The notes below the pieces were generated by a model. It saw only the letters and a program-made list of their open reading frames with translations, made no database searches and was not told where the DNA came from. DNA of 64,000 nt, taken from contig JALCBY010000008.1 of assembly GCA_028066055.1 (NCBI GenBank), positions 1 through 64,000 of the forward strand, written 5' to 3'. Origin of the DNA: Hyphomicrobiaceae bacterium. Its GTDB lineage: Bacteria > Pseudomonadota > Alphaproteobacteria > Rhizobiales > Methyloligellaceae. The first letter of the stretch is position 1, and every line of letters starts with the position of its first letter. Shown here in pieces: positions 45,975 to 55,494 of this stretch. Position numbers and translations under genes: made by a program.

Positions 45975-47858
45975 GTGAAAGACGCACTGTTCACCGACGC
46001 GGCCTCCGTAAAGCGACAAGCTGATCAGCTTCAGGTCGACTATACGACCCAGGAAGTGATCGAGCGTATCTGGCATGAGCATTTCCGGCCGAGGATCGGT
46101 CTGGTCATTCTCGCAGGCCTCACCCTCGCTTTCGCCGCAGCCACAGCCGGCGCGATACCGTTCATCATTCAGATGACGGCGGATCATGTCTTCGTCGACA
46201 AGAAAGAAGAGATGATTTACCCGATCATCGCGTTCGTTCTCATTGTCAGCGTCGCAAAGGCCATCACCGAGTATGTTTCCACTGTCGCGGTCGGCTATCT
46301 GGGCAACCGGTTCATCGCCGATCTGCGTATCCAGATGTTCGCGAAGATCACAGAGGCTGATCTGAGCTGGATCAACTCGGTGCACTCCGGACGCCTGATT
46401 TCCGGGTTTCTCTATGACGCCAATCTCATCCGGCAGACGGCAAGCCGCGCGATCGTTGCGTTGTGCCAGAACCTGATCAAGGTGGTCGTTCTCGTCGGGG
46501 TGATGCTGTACATGGACTTGAGGTTTTCCGGCATTGTCCTGATCACCATGCCGGCTGCGGTCTGGCTGCTCGGCCGCCAGAGACGCAAAATGCGCAAATC
46601 CACCACCAAGTCCCTGCAGGAAACCGGTGACTTGAGCGCCCTGATTTCCCAGACCATATCCGGGCTGCCGATCGTGCATGCCTACGGTCAGGAAAACCAT
46701 GAGATCCGCCGCGCGACAAAGACGATAAACCGTGCGCTGGAGTTCACCATGCGCGGCGCGAGGGCCCGCGCCGCCTCCGCCCCGTTCGTCGAGGTTCTCG
46801 TCGGCATCGGTCTCGCGGCGCTCATCTATGTCGCCGGCATCAAAGGCGTCACCGGCGCGGTGACGCTCGGCCACTTCATGGGCTTCATGACGGCGGCCAT
46901 GCTGCTCTACCAGCCGATGAAGAGTGTCGCGACCTTGCAGACTTCCATCCAGGAAGGCGTCGCCGCCGCGAGCCGTGTGTTCGGTATTATCGATCGCAAA
47001 CGCGAACTCGTCGAAGCGCCGGAAGCCAAACCTCTCAAACTGAAGAAAGGCGAAATCGTCTTCGAGAACGTCTCCTTTTCCTACGAGGACGGCGCGACCG
47101 TTCTGCGCGACGTTTCCCTGAAGGTCCCTGCCGGGAAAACGGTCGCCCTGGTCGGGCCATCCGGTGCGGGCAAGAGCACGATGATCAACCTTGCGCTGCG
47201 CTTCTTCGATCCGCAGCAAGGCCGGGTCCTGATCGACGGTCAGGATATCTCCCAGGTCACGACCACGAGTTTGCGGGACTCGCTCGCATTGGTCACCCAG
47301 GACCCGGTGCTCTTTGACGAGAGCATCAGCGAAAATATCACTTACGGCTCCGAGGGTGATGAGAATGCCGTCGTCGCTGCTGCAAAAGCGGCCGATGCGC
47401 ATAACTTCATCACAAGGTTGCCCGAAAAATACGATACACGCGCCGGCGAAGCGGGCAACATTCTCTCCGGTGGCGAGAAGCAACGCATCGCCATCGCGCG
47501 CGCGGTCTACAAGGACGCGCCGATCCTTCTCCTTGACGAGCCGACCAGTTCCCTGGACTCCGAGGCGGAGGCGAAGGTCCAGGATGCGTTGGACAAGTTG
47601 ATGCGTGGGCGCACGGTGCTGATGATCGCTCACCGTCTCTCGACCGTTATCGAAGCCGATCTGATTTGCGTGCTCGACAAAGGACGGATCGCCGAGATGG
47701 GCCGGCACGAGGAGTTGATGGCAGCAGGCGGCCTCTACGCTCGCCTCAACAGCGCGCAACTGGGTATCATCCCCGACGAACCGGTCGCTGCCACGGATGC
47801 GCCTGCAAAGAAGAAGAAAACTTCACGGCGCAAGTCCGCTTCTGTCCCGGTCAAGTGA
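45975..47858 (+). CDS. MsbA-like ABC exporter (fused permease and ATPase)
   Basis: A 627-residue half-size ABC exporter. Six transmembrane helices occupy about residues 40-325. The ATPase domain has Walker A GPSGAGKST (near residue 394), signature LSGGEKQRIAIARA and Walker B ILLLDEPTSSLDSEA, and the H-loop His is in IAHRLST. A lysine- and arginine-rich tail (KKKKTSRRKSA) ends the protein. Its position directly before the Kdo transferase and lpxK suggests it is the lipid A flippase MsbA, though multidrug exporters look alike. The start is GTG 45975. The 124-nt gap upstream may hold a promoter. Confidence 0.9.
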   Translation: MKDALFTDAASVKRQADQLQVDYTTQEVIERIWHEHFRPRIGLVILAGLTLAFAAATAGAIPFIIQMTADHVFVDKKEEMIYPIIAFVLIVSVAKAITEYVSTVAVGYLGNRFIADLRIQMFAKITEADLSWINSVHSGRLISGFLYDANLIRQTASRAIVALCQNLIKVVVLVGVMLYMDLRFSGIVLITMPAAVWLLGRQRRKMRKSTTKSLQETGDLSALISQTISGLPIVHAYGQENHEIRRATKTINRALEFTMRGARARAASAPFVEVLVGIGLAALIYVAGIKGVTGAVTLGHFMGFMTAAMLLYQPMKSVATLQTSIQEGVAAASRVFGIIDRKRELVEAPEAKPLKLKKGEIVFENVSFSYEDGATVLRDVSLKVPAGKTVALVGPSGAGKSTMINLALRFFDPQQGRVLIDGQDISQVTTTSLRDSLALVTQDPVLFDESISENITYGSEGDENAVVAAAKAADAHNFITRLPEKYDTRAGEAGNILSGGEKQRIAIARAVYKDAPILLLDEPTSSLDSEAEAKVQDALDKLMRGRTVLMIAHRLSTVIEADLICVLDKGRIAEMGRHEELMAAGGLYARLNSAQLGIIPDEPVAATDAPAKKKKTSRRKSASVPVK

Positions 47859-47879
47859 TCGGGGTCATCGGCACCGGAG

Positions 47880-49907
47880 ATGGTTTCAAGCCTCTTTAAG
47901 TCCAAGGCCTTCATAAATGCCATCGGCAGATCGATGGCAGGCTACATCCGCTTCGTCAAACGAACCTCAGGCGTCAGTGAGGATCCGCCGAACTTCATCG
48001 AGAATAACCTGCCCGATACACCGCTCATCATCGCAATGTGGCACGGCCAGGGACTGCTCCTGCCCTTCATCCGTCCGCGCGACGACATCAAGGTCGCCAT
48101 AATGGTGGCGAAGCATATCGACGGCGACATCGTTCATGCGTCGATCGAGCCTTTCGGAATGACGACCATTCGCGGATCAGGCGCCGGACGCAAGGGAAAG
48201 GACAAGGGCGGCTACGCCGCGTTGCGCGAGTGCATGAAAGCAATCAGGGACGATACGACGATTGCCCTGACCGCCGACATTCCGCCTGGACCCGCGCGCA
48301 AGGCCGGTCTCGGGATTGTCACTCTGGCCAAGCTTTCAGGCCGCCCCATCCTGCCCTGCGCGGTGGTGACAAAGCGCTATTTGAAGCTCAACACCTGGAG
48401 CGGCTTTACCGTAAACCTGCCCTTCTCGAAAATGGTGATGGCGGGCGGGAACCAGATACGGGTTCCGCGCCATGCCGATGCAGACGAGTTGGAGGCGGCG
48501 CGCGCGCTGCTCGAAGAAGATCTCAACGAAACCACGGCCCGCGCCTATCGGATGGCGGGGACAAAAGAACGCGGCATTTCAGCCGCAGGCGAGCCGCCGG
48601 CATTTGGACTGAAACTCAAGGCTTACACGCTCTTTACGCGGCTGTTTCAACCCGCAGCGCCATTGCTGCTCAGCTACCGTGAACGCCGTGGCAAGGAGGA
48701 GAAAGCACACATCCCGGAACGGCTGGGCCACGCGAGTGTCAAACGCCCCGAAGGCGAGGTTGTCTGGATTCACGCGGCGAGCGTAGGCGAGGCAACGGCT
48801 GTATTTCACCTTGTCGGGCGCCTGCGGGCGGAGCGACCCGACATTCGCATTCTCCTGACAACGGGCACGGTGACATCGGCCCGCCTTGCGCGCAGCCGAT
48901 TGCCCGACGGCGTCATCCACCAGTATATCCCGCTCGACGCGCCGGCTTTCATGACACGGTTTTTCGACTATTGGAAACCGGCAGCGGTTATTCTGACGGA
49001 ATCGGAAATCTGGCCGAATATGATCCGCGAGGCACGTGTGCGACGAGTACCGCTCCTGCTGGTGAACGGACGTATGTCACCACGCTCGTTTCGGCGCTGG
49101 CGCAAACAGATGCGAACTGCCAATCCGTTGTTTTCGAGCCTCGACCTCGTGCTCGCGCAAAACGACCGTTATGCGGTTTCCTTCGAAAGGCTCGGATCCC
49201 GCAACGTCATCGCAGGGGGCAACCTCAAAATCGATGCGCCGCCCCCGCCCGTCGATAAGGACGCGCTGAAAGACCTTCGCCGTGCAATCGGAAAGAGGCC
49301 TATCTTTCTCGCTGCAAGCACACATCCCGGCGAGGATGAGATCATAGCCGACGCGCATGCCGCGCTCAGACAGGATTTTCCCAAGCTTCTCACGATCATC
49401 GTACCGCGCCATCCTGATCGCGGCACCGAAATTCGCGCTATGCTTGACGGGCGCGGTTTGAAATCCACGCAGCGAACCGCAGACCCTGTCCCGGGCAGCG
49501 CGCACGAAGTGTATGTCGGGGACACGATCGGTGAACTTGGCCTGTTCTATGCGCTGGCGCCGGTCGCTTTCATCGGAGGGTCACTTGTACCGCATGGCGG
49601 GCAAAACCCGATCGAGGCAGTGATGCACGAAACAGTCGTCCTGACCGGCCCGGAGGTCCACAATTTCGAGGAGTCCTACGCGGCCCTGAGAGACGCGGAT
49701 GCCTGTATCGAGGTCGCCGACAGTAACGATATCACCCAACAAGTGAAATCTCTGCTCGAGGACGCGGAGAAACGTCAGGCTATCAATGTCAGGGCGCATG
49801 AGGCGGTAGATCAAATGCGCGGCGCGTTGGAAACGACGACAAAGGAAGTTCTGAAATTCTTGCCCGAAGCGCAAAAACGCAAAAAGGAACGGCGGCGTGC
49901 CTCCTGA
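47880..49907 (+). CDS. waaA: fused DUF374 acyltransferase-like domain and Kdo transferase WaaA
   Basis: One 675-residue chain joins two proteins that are normally separate neighbours. Residues 1-227 are a DUF374 domain (lysophospholipid acyltransferase superfamily), with catalytic-type His at H55 (IAMWHGQGLLLPF) and the TADIPPGPARKAGLGIV block. Residues 243-670 are WaaA (KdtA), which transfers Kdo to lipid A: membrane-proximal LKAYTLFTRLF, catalytic Glu E304 in WIHAASVGEATA, LTESEIWPNMI, and GGSLVPHGGQNPIEAV in the C-terminal GT-B domain. No ATG/GTG/TTG at the domain boundary replaces a WaaA start, so the fusion looks genuine. How many Kdo residues it adds cannot be told. It overlaps lpxK by 11 nt. 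Confidence 0.93.
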   Translation: MVSSLFKSKAFINAIGRSMAGYIRFVKRTSGVSEDPPNFIENNLPDTPLIIAMWHGQGLLLPFIRPRDDIKVAIMVAKHIDGDIVHASIEPFGMTTIRGSGAGRKGKDKGGYAALRECMKAIRDDTTIALTADIPPGPARKAGLGIVTLAKLSGRPILPCAVVTKRYLKLNTWSGFTVNLPFSKMVMAGGNQIRVPRHADADELEAARALLEEDLNETTARAYRMAGTKERGISAAGEPPAFGLKLKAYTLFTRLFQPAAPLLLSYRERRGKEEKAHIPERLGHASVKRPEGEVVWIHAASVGEATAVFHLVGRLRAERPDIRILLTTGTVTSARLARSRLPDGVIHQYIPLDAPAFMTRFFDYWKPAAVILTESEIWPNMIREARVRRVPLLLVNGRMSPRSFRRWRKQMRTANPLFSSLDLVLAQNDRYAVSFERLGSRNVIAGGNLKIDAPPPPVDKDALKDLRRAIGKRPIFLAASTHPGEDEIIADAHAALRQDFPKLLTIIVPRHPDRGTEIRAMLDGRGLKSTQRTADPVPGSAHEVYVGDTIGELGLFYALAPVAFIGGSLVPHGGQNPIEAVMHETVVLTGPEVHNFEESYAALRDADACIEVADSNDITQQVKSLLEDAEKRQAINVRAHEAVDQMRGALETTTKEVLKFLPEAQKRKKERRRAS

Positions 49908-50910
49908 GGCGCCGTCATGGTGGTATGCGAAAAAGGGCCTGCAGCCCCTTCTGCTCGCCCCAGCCGCCTTCCTTTGGGATTTGGCAACGCGCCTGCGCTG
50001 GCATTTCACCCGCCCTGCGCGGTCGAAACTGCCGGTGATCTGCATTGGCAATCTCACCGTTGGTGGCGCTGGAAAGACGCCTGCCGCCATCGCTATCGCC
50101 CAGTTGCTGATCAAGGATCGTATCCGCCCCGTGTTCCTGACACGGGGTTACGGTGGCGCTAGCAAGAGGCCTCATCTTGTCAATCTCGAAGAAGACGGCG
50201 CCGACAAGGTCGGCGATGAACCGCTCCTGCTCGCCCGGGTCGCACCGGTGATCGTGTCGGCTGACCGCGCGGCGGGGGCAGTCCTTGCAGAGCAGCAAAA
50301 TGCCGACGTCATTATCATGGATGACGGGTTTCAGAACCCCACCCTGGCAAAGGATTTCGCTTTCGTTGTCGTCGACCGCGACGTGGGGGTCGGGAATGGT
50401 TGGGTTATGCCGTCCGGACCGCTGCGCGCCGGCCTGCAATTCCAACTCAAGAAAGCACAGGCGCTGGTCCTGCCGGGGACAGGAAACGCTGCCGCGTCAC
50501 TGATTGAAACGGCCCGGGAGAAAGGTATCGTCGCGCTGGACGCCGAGATTGTCGCCCAAGAAGATACCGGATGGCTCCGCGATAAACCCCTTGTCGCGTT
50601 CGCCGGAATCGCACATCCGGAAAAATTCTTCGCCACGCTGGATGCAACAGGTGGTGAAGTGGTTCATCGCGCCCGCTTTCCCGATCACCACACTTTTACG
50701 GCAGCAGACGCGGATGAGTTGCTGGAAATCGCTCGGAAAAAAGGCGCTCAGCTTGTAACGACGGAAAAAGATTTCGTGCGCATTCAGGGCACCGGCAGTC
50801 TCGGGCTTCTGAAGAGCAAGGCCCGCGCCTTACCCGTTGCACTGCAGTTCAAGGATCAGGGAAAAGTCCGGCGGATACTCGCGCGCGCAATCAGGAACGC
50901 CGCGACATGA
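49897..50910 (+). CDS. lpxK: tetraacyldisaccharide 4'-kinase
   Basis: LpxK phosphorylates the 4' position of the lipid A precursor at the inner membrane. The 337-residue protein has the N-terminal membrane-associated helix (LLLAPAAFLWDLATRLRW), Walker A in ICIGNLTVGGAGKTP, FLTRGYGG, and the DDGFQNPTLAKDF and PLRAGLQ motifs. The start is GTG 49897, inside the end of the waaA frame (11-nt overlap), so translation is coupled. Together with WaaA it shows the organism makes Kdo-lipid A. Its end overlaps the convergent DUF2093 gene by 20 nt. Confidence 0.95.
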   Translation: MPPEAPSWWYAKKGLQPLLLAPAAFLWDLATRLRWHFTRPARSKLPVICIGNLTVGGAGKTPAAIAIAQLLIKDRIRPVFLTRGYGGASKRPHLVNLEEDGADKVGDEPLLLARVAPVIVSADRAAGAVLAEQQNADVIIMDDGFQNPTLAKDFAFVVVDRDVGVGNGWVMPSGPLRAGLQFQLKKAQALVLPGTGNAAASLIETAREKGIVALDAEIVAQEDTGWLRDKPLVAFAGIAHPEKFFATLDATGGEVVHRARFPDHHTFTAADADELLEIARKKGAQLVTTEKDFVRIQGTGSLGLLKSKARALPVALQFKDQGKVRRILARAIRNAAT

Positions 50911-51118
50911 CCTCGCGATGCCGCTCCAGAGATGCCTCCGCGCTCACATAGGGTTCTTGAAGCTCGACGCTCCAATAACGCAGTTCATCGAGTGGAATGG
51001 ATTGCCCGGTCACGGCACAGCGCACGAAGTCACCGGGCGAAACCACCTGGTACTCGCCGTCACCATAATTGAGGGTCGCTTCATCCTTGAGCGGGAATTT
51101 CTTTTCAAGACGGTTCAT
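50891..51118 (-). CDS. DUF2093 protein
   Basis: A 75-residue protein of the DUF2093 family, small cytoplasmic proteins restricted mainly to alphaproteobacteria and usually found next to lpxK. The conserved core is YGDGEYQVVSPGDFVRCAVT followed by IPLDELRYWSVELQEPYVSA. Function unknown. It overlaps the 3' end of lpxK on the opposite strand, as in other genomes where the pair is kept. xseA lies 90 nt upstream on the same strand. Confidence 0.88.
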   Translation of the reverse strand: MNRLEKKFPLKDEATLNYGDGEYQVVSPGDFVRCAVTGQSIPLDELRYWSVELQEPYVSAEASLERHREVMSRRS

Positions 51119-51208
51119 CAGGATCCAGATGCGATTTCCGGTTCGAACGCAAACGCGCCTCCAATAAGATAAGGATAAAGATGGCGATTTGCCAGTTGGC
51201 TTTCAGCA

Positions 51209-52636
51209 CTAAAACAGCGAACCCTGAGGACTGCCACCGCCTTTCTTCTTGTTGGGCCTTGCGCTTTTTTGTCCCGCCTCGCCGCCGGCCATCGCGGAAA
51301 CACGCCCATCGGCGAACTCGATGTCGAGTGCATCTCCCTGCGAGATCGAAGCGGCTGACCGGACCATCTGGCCCGCACCGTCGCGCACGAGCGCAAAGCC
51401 GCGCGCCAGGACCGAACGATGACCGAGCGACGCCAGGAGCGACGTGCGTGCGTCCAGGGTCTGCCGGCGAACCTCCGTCACAAGTTTCAGGGCACGAATC
51501 GCCCGTTCCCCGGCCTGCAGCGCCTGCTGGCGTTCGCGGCGCACGCGCTGGGAGAGCATGATGGGGCGAAGCTGCGTCGCAGCCCGGGTCAGCCGCGTCG
51601 CATGGACCCGGGTGCTGGCGAACAGCGCTCTTGGCAATTGTGCCGCGACCGCGTCAAGCCGCTGGCGAGGCAAGGCAAGCAGGTCGGTCAGCCGCGGCAG
51701 ACCCCGCGTTGCCGCGCGAAGCGCCACGCGCTGCTGTTCCAGCGCACGCCGCAGGGCAACCCCAAGCCGATAGCGCGTCTCGCGCAATCTCTCCAGCAAA
51801 TCGCTGTGGATTGGCACGGCCCATTCCGCCGCCTTGGTCGGCGTGGGCGCGCGTGCATCGGCAACGAGATCGATCACCGTCCAGTCGGTCTCGTGGCCCA
51901 CGGCGGAAATAAGCGGAATTTTGCTGTCGGCGGCAGCGCGGGCGACCTGTTCTTCATTGAACCCCCACAAATCTTCGATGCTGCCACCGCCACGTCCGAC
52001 AATAAGCACATCCGGACGCGGCACACAGCTCTCCGCCCCCAGCGCGTTGAACCCCCGGATTGCCGCGGCAACTTCCGCGCCGCAGGTCTCTCCCTGTACG
52101 CGCACCGGCCAGACGACCACGCGTACGGGAAAACGCTCCGCAAACCCATGCAGCATGTCGCGGATCACGGCTCCCGTCGGCGATGTGACGATACCGACGA
52201 CGGAGGGAAGAAACGGGATAGGCTTCTTGCGTTCTTCGTCGAACAGTCCTTCCGCCGCGAGCTTTTTTTTCAGCTCTTCCAGGCGCGCGAGCAGAGCACC
52301 GACACCGGCGGGCTCCAGAGCGTCTATGACAATCTGATACCGGCTCTGCCCCGGATAGGTGGTGAGCCTGCCGGTCGCCACCACCTCCATACCCTGTTCA
52401 GGCTGCACCTTGAGGCGTGCGGCCTGACCGCGCCAGATGACGCCTGAGAGAACCGCCTTTTCATCTTTGAGGTCGAGATAGATGTGGCCCGACGCCGGGC
52501 GGGAAATGCGGCCCAGCTCGCCGCGCACGCGCACATAGGAAAAGCCCTCCTCGATCGCCCGTTTGATGGCGAAGGAGAGTTCCGAGACCGTGACCTCCAA
52601 AACGTTTCCGCCGCCGGCGGAGTCCGGGTTTTCCAC
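51209..52636 (-). CDS. xseA: exodeoxyribonuclease VII large subunit
   Basis: XseA is the catalytic subunit of ExoVII, which degrades single-stranded DNA from both ends. The 475-residue protein begins with an OB-fold (VTVSELSFAIKRAIEEGFSYV, then GHIYLDLKDEKAVLSGVIWR), followed by the catalytic domain with GIVTSPTGAVIRDML, DVLIVGRGGGSIEDLWGFNEE and AVGHETDWTVIDLVAD, and a C-terminal coiled coil. The small subunit XseB is not in the window. It is divergent from purD. Confidence 0.95.
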   Translation of the reverse strand: MENPDSAGGGNVLEVTVSELSFAIKRAIEEGFSYVRVRGELGRISRPASGHIYLDLKDEKAVLSGVIWRGQAARLKVQPEQGMEVVATGRLTTYPGQSRYQIVIDALEPAGVGALLARLEELKKKLAAEGLFDEERKKPIPFLPSVVGIVTSPTGAVIRDMLHGFAERFPVRVVVWPVRVQGETCGAEVAAAIRGFNALGAESCVPRPDVLIVGRGGGSIEDLWGFNEEQVARAAADSKIPLISAVGHETDWTVIDLVADARAPTPTKAAEWAVPIHSDLLERLRETRYRLGVALRRALEQQRVALRAATRGLPRLTDLLALPRQRLDAVAAQLPRALFASTRVHATRLTRAATQLRPIMLSQRVRRERQQALQAGERAIRALKLVTEVRRQTLDARTSLLASLGHRSVLARGFALVRDGAGQMVRSAASISQGDALDIEFADGRVSAMAGGEAGQKSARPNKKKGGGSPQGSLF

Positions 52637-52726
52637 TGATTTGCGCTCCCGATCTTTTCCTCAAAGCTCGCACAATGTTACATCACGAGTGAAAGATCAT
52701 CGCAATCGCGCATGGAGCTAACCCAC

Positions 52727-54013
52727 ATGAATGTCCTTCTGATCGGTTCCGGCGGACGCGAGCATTCCCTGGCCTGGGCAATCGCGGCGAGCCCCCTCCT
52801 TTCAAGACTTTACTGCGCACCAGGAAACGGCGGAATTTCGCGTGACGCAGAATGTGTCGCGCTCGATGTCGACGATCACGCCGCCGTTGCATCCTTCTGC
52901 AAGGAGCATGCGATTGATTTTGTCATGGTCGGGCCTGAAGCCCCCTTGGTCGCCGGTTTGTCGGATCACCTGAGGGAACATGGCATCAAGATATTCGGGC
53001 CGACGCAAGCCGCCGCGCAGCTTGAGGGATCCAAGGCGTTCACCAAGGAGTTGTGCGATCGCAAGAGCATCCCGACAGCCGCCTACGGTCACTTCACTGA
53101 CGCGGAATCCGCGAAGGCCTACGTGCGCGATCACGGCGCACCGATCGTCATCAAGGCGGACGGACTTGCGGCCGGGAAAGGTGTAACCGTCGCGGCGACG
53201 CTCGATGAAGCGCTCGAGGCTGTCGAGGACTGTTTCTCGGGCAAATTCGGTTCCGCAGGTGCCGAAGTCGTGATCGAGGAATACCTTGTCGGCGAGGAGG
53301 CGAGTTTCTTCGCCTTGTGCGACGGTAAAAACATCCTGCCGCTCGCCACTGCCCAGGATCACAAGCGCATCAACGATGGCGATGAAGGTCCAAACACGGG
53401 CGGTATGGGCGCCTACTCGCCCGCGCCAGTGATGACCGATGCGCTGTGTACCCGCACCATGGAGGAAATCATCAAGCCGACGGTCGAGGGCATGGCGGAA
53501 GCCGGGCTGCCGTTTCAGGGCGTGCTTTATGCAGGGTTGATGATCACCGACCAGGGTCCGAAGCTCATCGAGTATAATGTCCGGTTCGGCGACCCGGAAT
53601 GCCAGGTTTTGCTGATGCGTCTCAAATCGGACCTCCTCTCCGCGCTCCTCGCGACCGCGGACGGTGTCCTTGACACATTTGATCTTCGCTGGCGCGACGA
53701 TGTTGCGCTGAGCGTGGTGATGGCGACAAAAGGATATCCGGGTGCCTACGAGAAGGGTTCCGTAATTCGCGGGCTTGACGAGGCGAGCAGCGACGAAAAT
53801 GTCGAGATATTCCATGCCGCCACGTCACTCAAGGATGGCGACGTTATTGCCACGGGCGGACGCGTGCTCAACGTGACGGCACTCGGGCGGACCGTGCGCG
53901 AGGCACACGAGCGCGCCTACGCCGCCATTTCCAAGATCGACTGGCCGGAAGGCTATTACCGGTCCGATATCGGATGGCGGGCAATCGCGCGTGAGGACGA
54001 CCAGGCGGCATGA
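52727..54013 (+). CDS. purD: phosphoribosylamine-glycine ligase
   Basis: PurD makes GAR from phosphoribosylamine, glycine and ATP in purine synthesis. The 428-residue ATP-grasp protein starts [19 protein letters not shown] and has [10 protein letters not shown], the ATP-grasp segment [16 protein letters not shown], and the metal-binding [17 protein letters not shown] 52727 has GGAG nine bases upstream, which decides against ATG 52712. It overlaps the following hydrolase gene by four bases (ATGA). Glycine consumption links it loosely to the gcv operon. Confidence 0.96.
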   Translation: MNVLLIGSGGREHSLAWAIAASPLLSRLYCAPGNGGISRDAECVALDVDDHAAVASFCKEHAIDFVMVGPEAPLVAGLSDHLREHGIKIFGPTQAAAQLEGSKAFTKELCDRKSIPTAAYGHFTDAESAKAYVRDHGAPIVIKADGLAAGKGVTVAATLDEALEAVEDCFSGKFGSAGAEVVIEEYLVGEEASFFALCDGKNILPLATAQDHKRINDGDEGPNTGGMGAYSPAPVMTDALCTRTMEEIIKPTVEGMAEAGLPFQGVLYAGLMITDQGPKLIEYNVRFGDPECQVLLMRLKSDLLSALLATADGVLDTFDLRWRDDVALSVVMATKGYPGAYEKGSVIRGLDEASSDENVEIFHAATSLKDGDVIATGGRVLNVTALGRTVREAHERAYAAISKIDWPEGYYRSDIGWRAIAREDDQAA

Positions 54014-54915
54014 GCGATCTGCCCGACCTGTTCCCCGGATTTGAATCGCGCACCATCCGAACGGGCGGCGCGGAAATTTTCATGCGCCTTGGCGGTAAGG
54101 GCCCACCGCTCCTTCTGCTGCACGGTTATCCCCAGACACATCACGCCTGGCACCGCTTCGCGCCGGAACTCGCAAAACACTTCACTCTCGTGGTGGCCGA
54201 CCTGCGCGGCTACGGACAGAGTCTCGCACCCGCATCGGATGACGATCACTACGCCTATTCGAAACGTGCCATGGGCATCGACATGTTCGAGGTCATGGAC
54301 GCATTGGGACATGAGCACTTCATGGTGCTGGGCCACGACCGCGGCGCCCGCGTCGCGTACCGCATGGCTCTCGACTCCGGTGAACGGATAACGCGCCTGG
54401 CTTTGCTCGATATCCTGCCCACCGCCGTCATGTGGCAGTCGATGAGCCACGGCCTGGCCATGTCCGCCTATCACTGGACGTTTCTCGCACAGCCCTTCCC
54501 CATGCCCGAGACATTGATCGGGAAAGCACCTGATTACTATGTCGATCACACGCTTGCGAGTTGGGCGCTCGGCAAAGATCTGTCGGCTTTCGACGAAACA
54601 GCACTCGCGCACTACCGCGCCCTCCTTGCATCGGAAGATCACCGTCATGCCGCGTGCGAGGATTATCGCGCGGGCGAGACTTATGACCGGCAGGCGGATG
54701 AAGAAAATCTCCGTGCCGGCGACAAGATCGCGTGCCCGACGCTCGTCCTGTGGGGCACCGACTATGTGGCCAAGCGCGCGGCCAGTCCGCTCGACGTCTG
54801 GAAGGACTGGTGCGTGAACGTGACTGGTGAGGCCATCGTGTCGGGTCATTTTCTTGCAGAAGAGGCACCTGAAGAAACGCTTGCCGCCCTCATTCCGTTT
54901 CTCAAAGCGAAATGA
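54010..54915 (+). CDS. alpha/beta hydrolase, probable fluoroacetate/haloacetate dehalogenase
   Basis: A 301-residue alpha/beta hydrolase. The nucleophile elbow is [12 protein letters not shown], with an Asp nucleophile (D110) rather than Ser. The residues that define fluoroacetate dehalogenase (as I recall them from Rhodopseudomonas palustris RPA1163) are all present at the same numbers: D110, D134 and H280 as triad, R111 and R114 for the carboxylate, and H155, W156 and Y219 for halide. Hydrolysis of haloacetates, including C-F cleavage, is therefore predicted but not proved; related epoxide hydrolases also use Asp. It is coupled to purD by an ATGA overlap, and converges on tadA. Confidence 0.85.
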   Translation: MSDLPDLFPGFESRTIRTGGAEIFMRLGGKGPPLLLLHGYPQTHHAWHRFAPELAKHFTLVVADLRGYGQSLAPASDDDHYAYSKRAMGIDMFEVMDALGHEHFMVLGHDRGARVAYRMALDSGERITRLALLDILPTAVMWQSMSHGLAMSAYHWTFLAQPFPMPETLIGKAPDYYVDHTLASWALGKDLSAFDETALAHYRALLASEDHRHAACEDYRAGETYDRQADEENLRAGDKIACPTLVLWGTDYVAKRAASPLDVWKDWCVNVTGEAIVSGHFLAEEAPEETLAALIPFLKAK

Positions 54916-54925
54916 ATTCAGCCGC

Positions 54926-55408
54926 CTAGCGCCGATCCCTGAAGAACCCTTTCAGCAGCTCCCCCGCCCTTTTCTCGTCAATGCCGCCATAGACTTCAGG
55001 CGCGTGATGACAGGTCGGTTGGTCGAAGAAGCGAACACCGTTGACGACGGCGCCGCCCTTCTCATCCTCCGCGCCGAAGTAGAGCCGGCGAATACGAGCG
55101 AAGGAAATTGCGGCCGCGCACATGGTGCACGGCTCGAGCGTGACATAAAGGTCGTAGCCTGTGAGCCGTTCGCTTTGCGTTGCACGGCACCCCTCACGAA
55201 TGACCAGCATCTCCGCATGGGCGCTCGGGTCATTGAGTTCGCGGGTCTGGTTGCCTGCGCGCGCGACAATGCGCCCCGTCCCGTCAACCAGGACCGCACC
55301 GACGGGCACCTCGCCGCGCGCAGCGGCAGCGCGTGCTTCGGCGAGCGCCGTCTCCATCGCCGTTTCGGGGTTGCCGGTCCCATCGGCTTTTGTCAGGTTG
55401 CGCGTCAT
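54926..55408 (-). CDS. tadA: tRNA-specific adenosine deaminase
   Basis: TadA converts the wobble adenosine of tRNA-Arg(ACG) to inosine. With ATG 55408 the protein has 160 residues. Zinc-binding and catalytic motifs are HAEML (His and Glu) and [10 protein letters not shown] (two Cys), and [11 protein letters not shown] follows as in the family. The start is uncertain: an ATG at 55438 is also in frame, and neither has a good ribosome binding site. The divergent RluB-like gene begins 86 nt away. Confidence 0.93.
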   Translation of the reverse strand: MTRNLTKADGTGNPETAMETALAEARAAAARGEVPVGAVLVDGTGRIVARAGNQTRELNDPSAHAEMLVIREGCRATQSERLTGYDLYVTLEPCTMCAAAISFARIRRLYFGAEDEKGGAVVNGVRFFDQPTCHHAPEVYGGIDEKRAGELLKGFFRDRR

Positions 55409-55494
55409 CTCGGACCCAAGTGGAATATGAAAGGCCATCTGGTCAAGTGGCAAGGTCGAGCAAACAAACGCCATCATCGCAGAAGGACTCAACC

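Noticed and set aside
45894-47759. A 621-codon open frame on the minus strand.
   Set aside because: It lies entirely antisense to the ABC exporter, which has complete family motifs. The minus-strand translation is low-complexity and unlike any family, as expected for the mirror frame of a GC-rich gene.
52802-53815. A 337-codon minus-strand frame.
   Set aside because: It is antisense to purD and has no recognisable domain.
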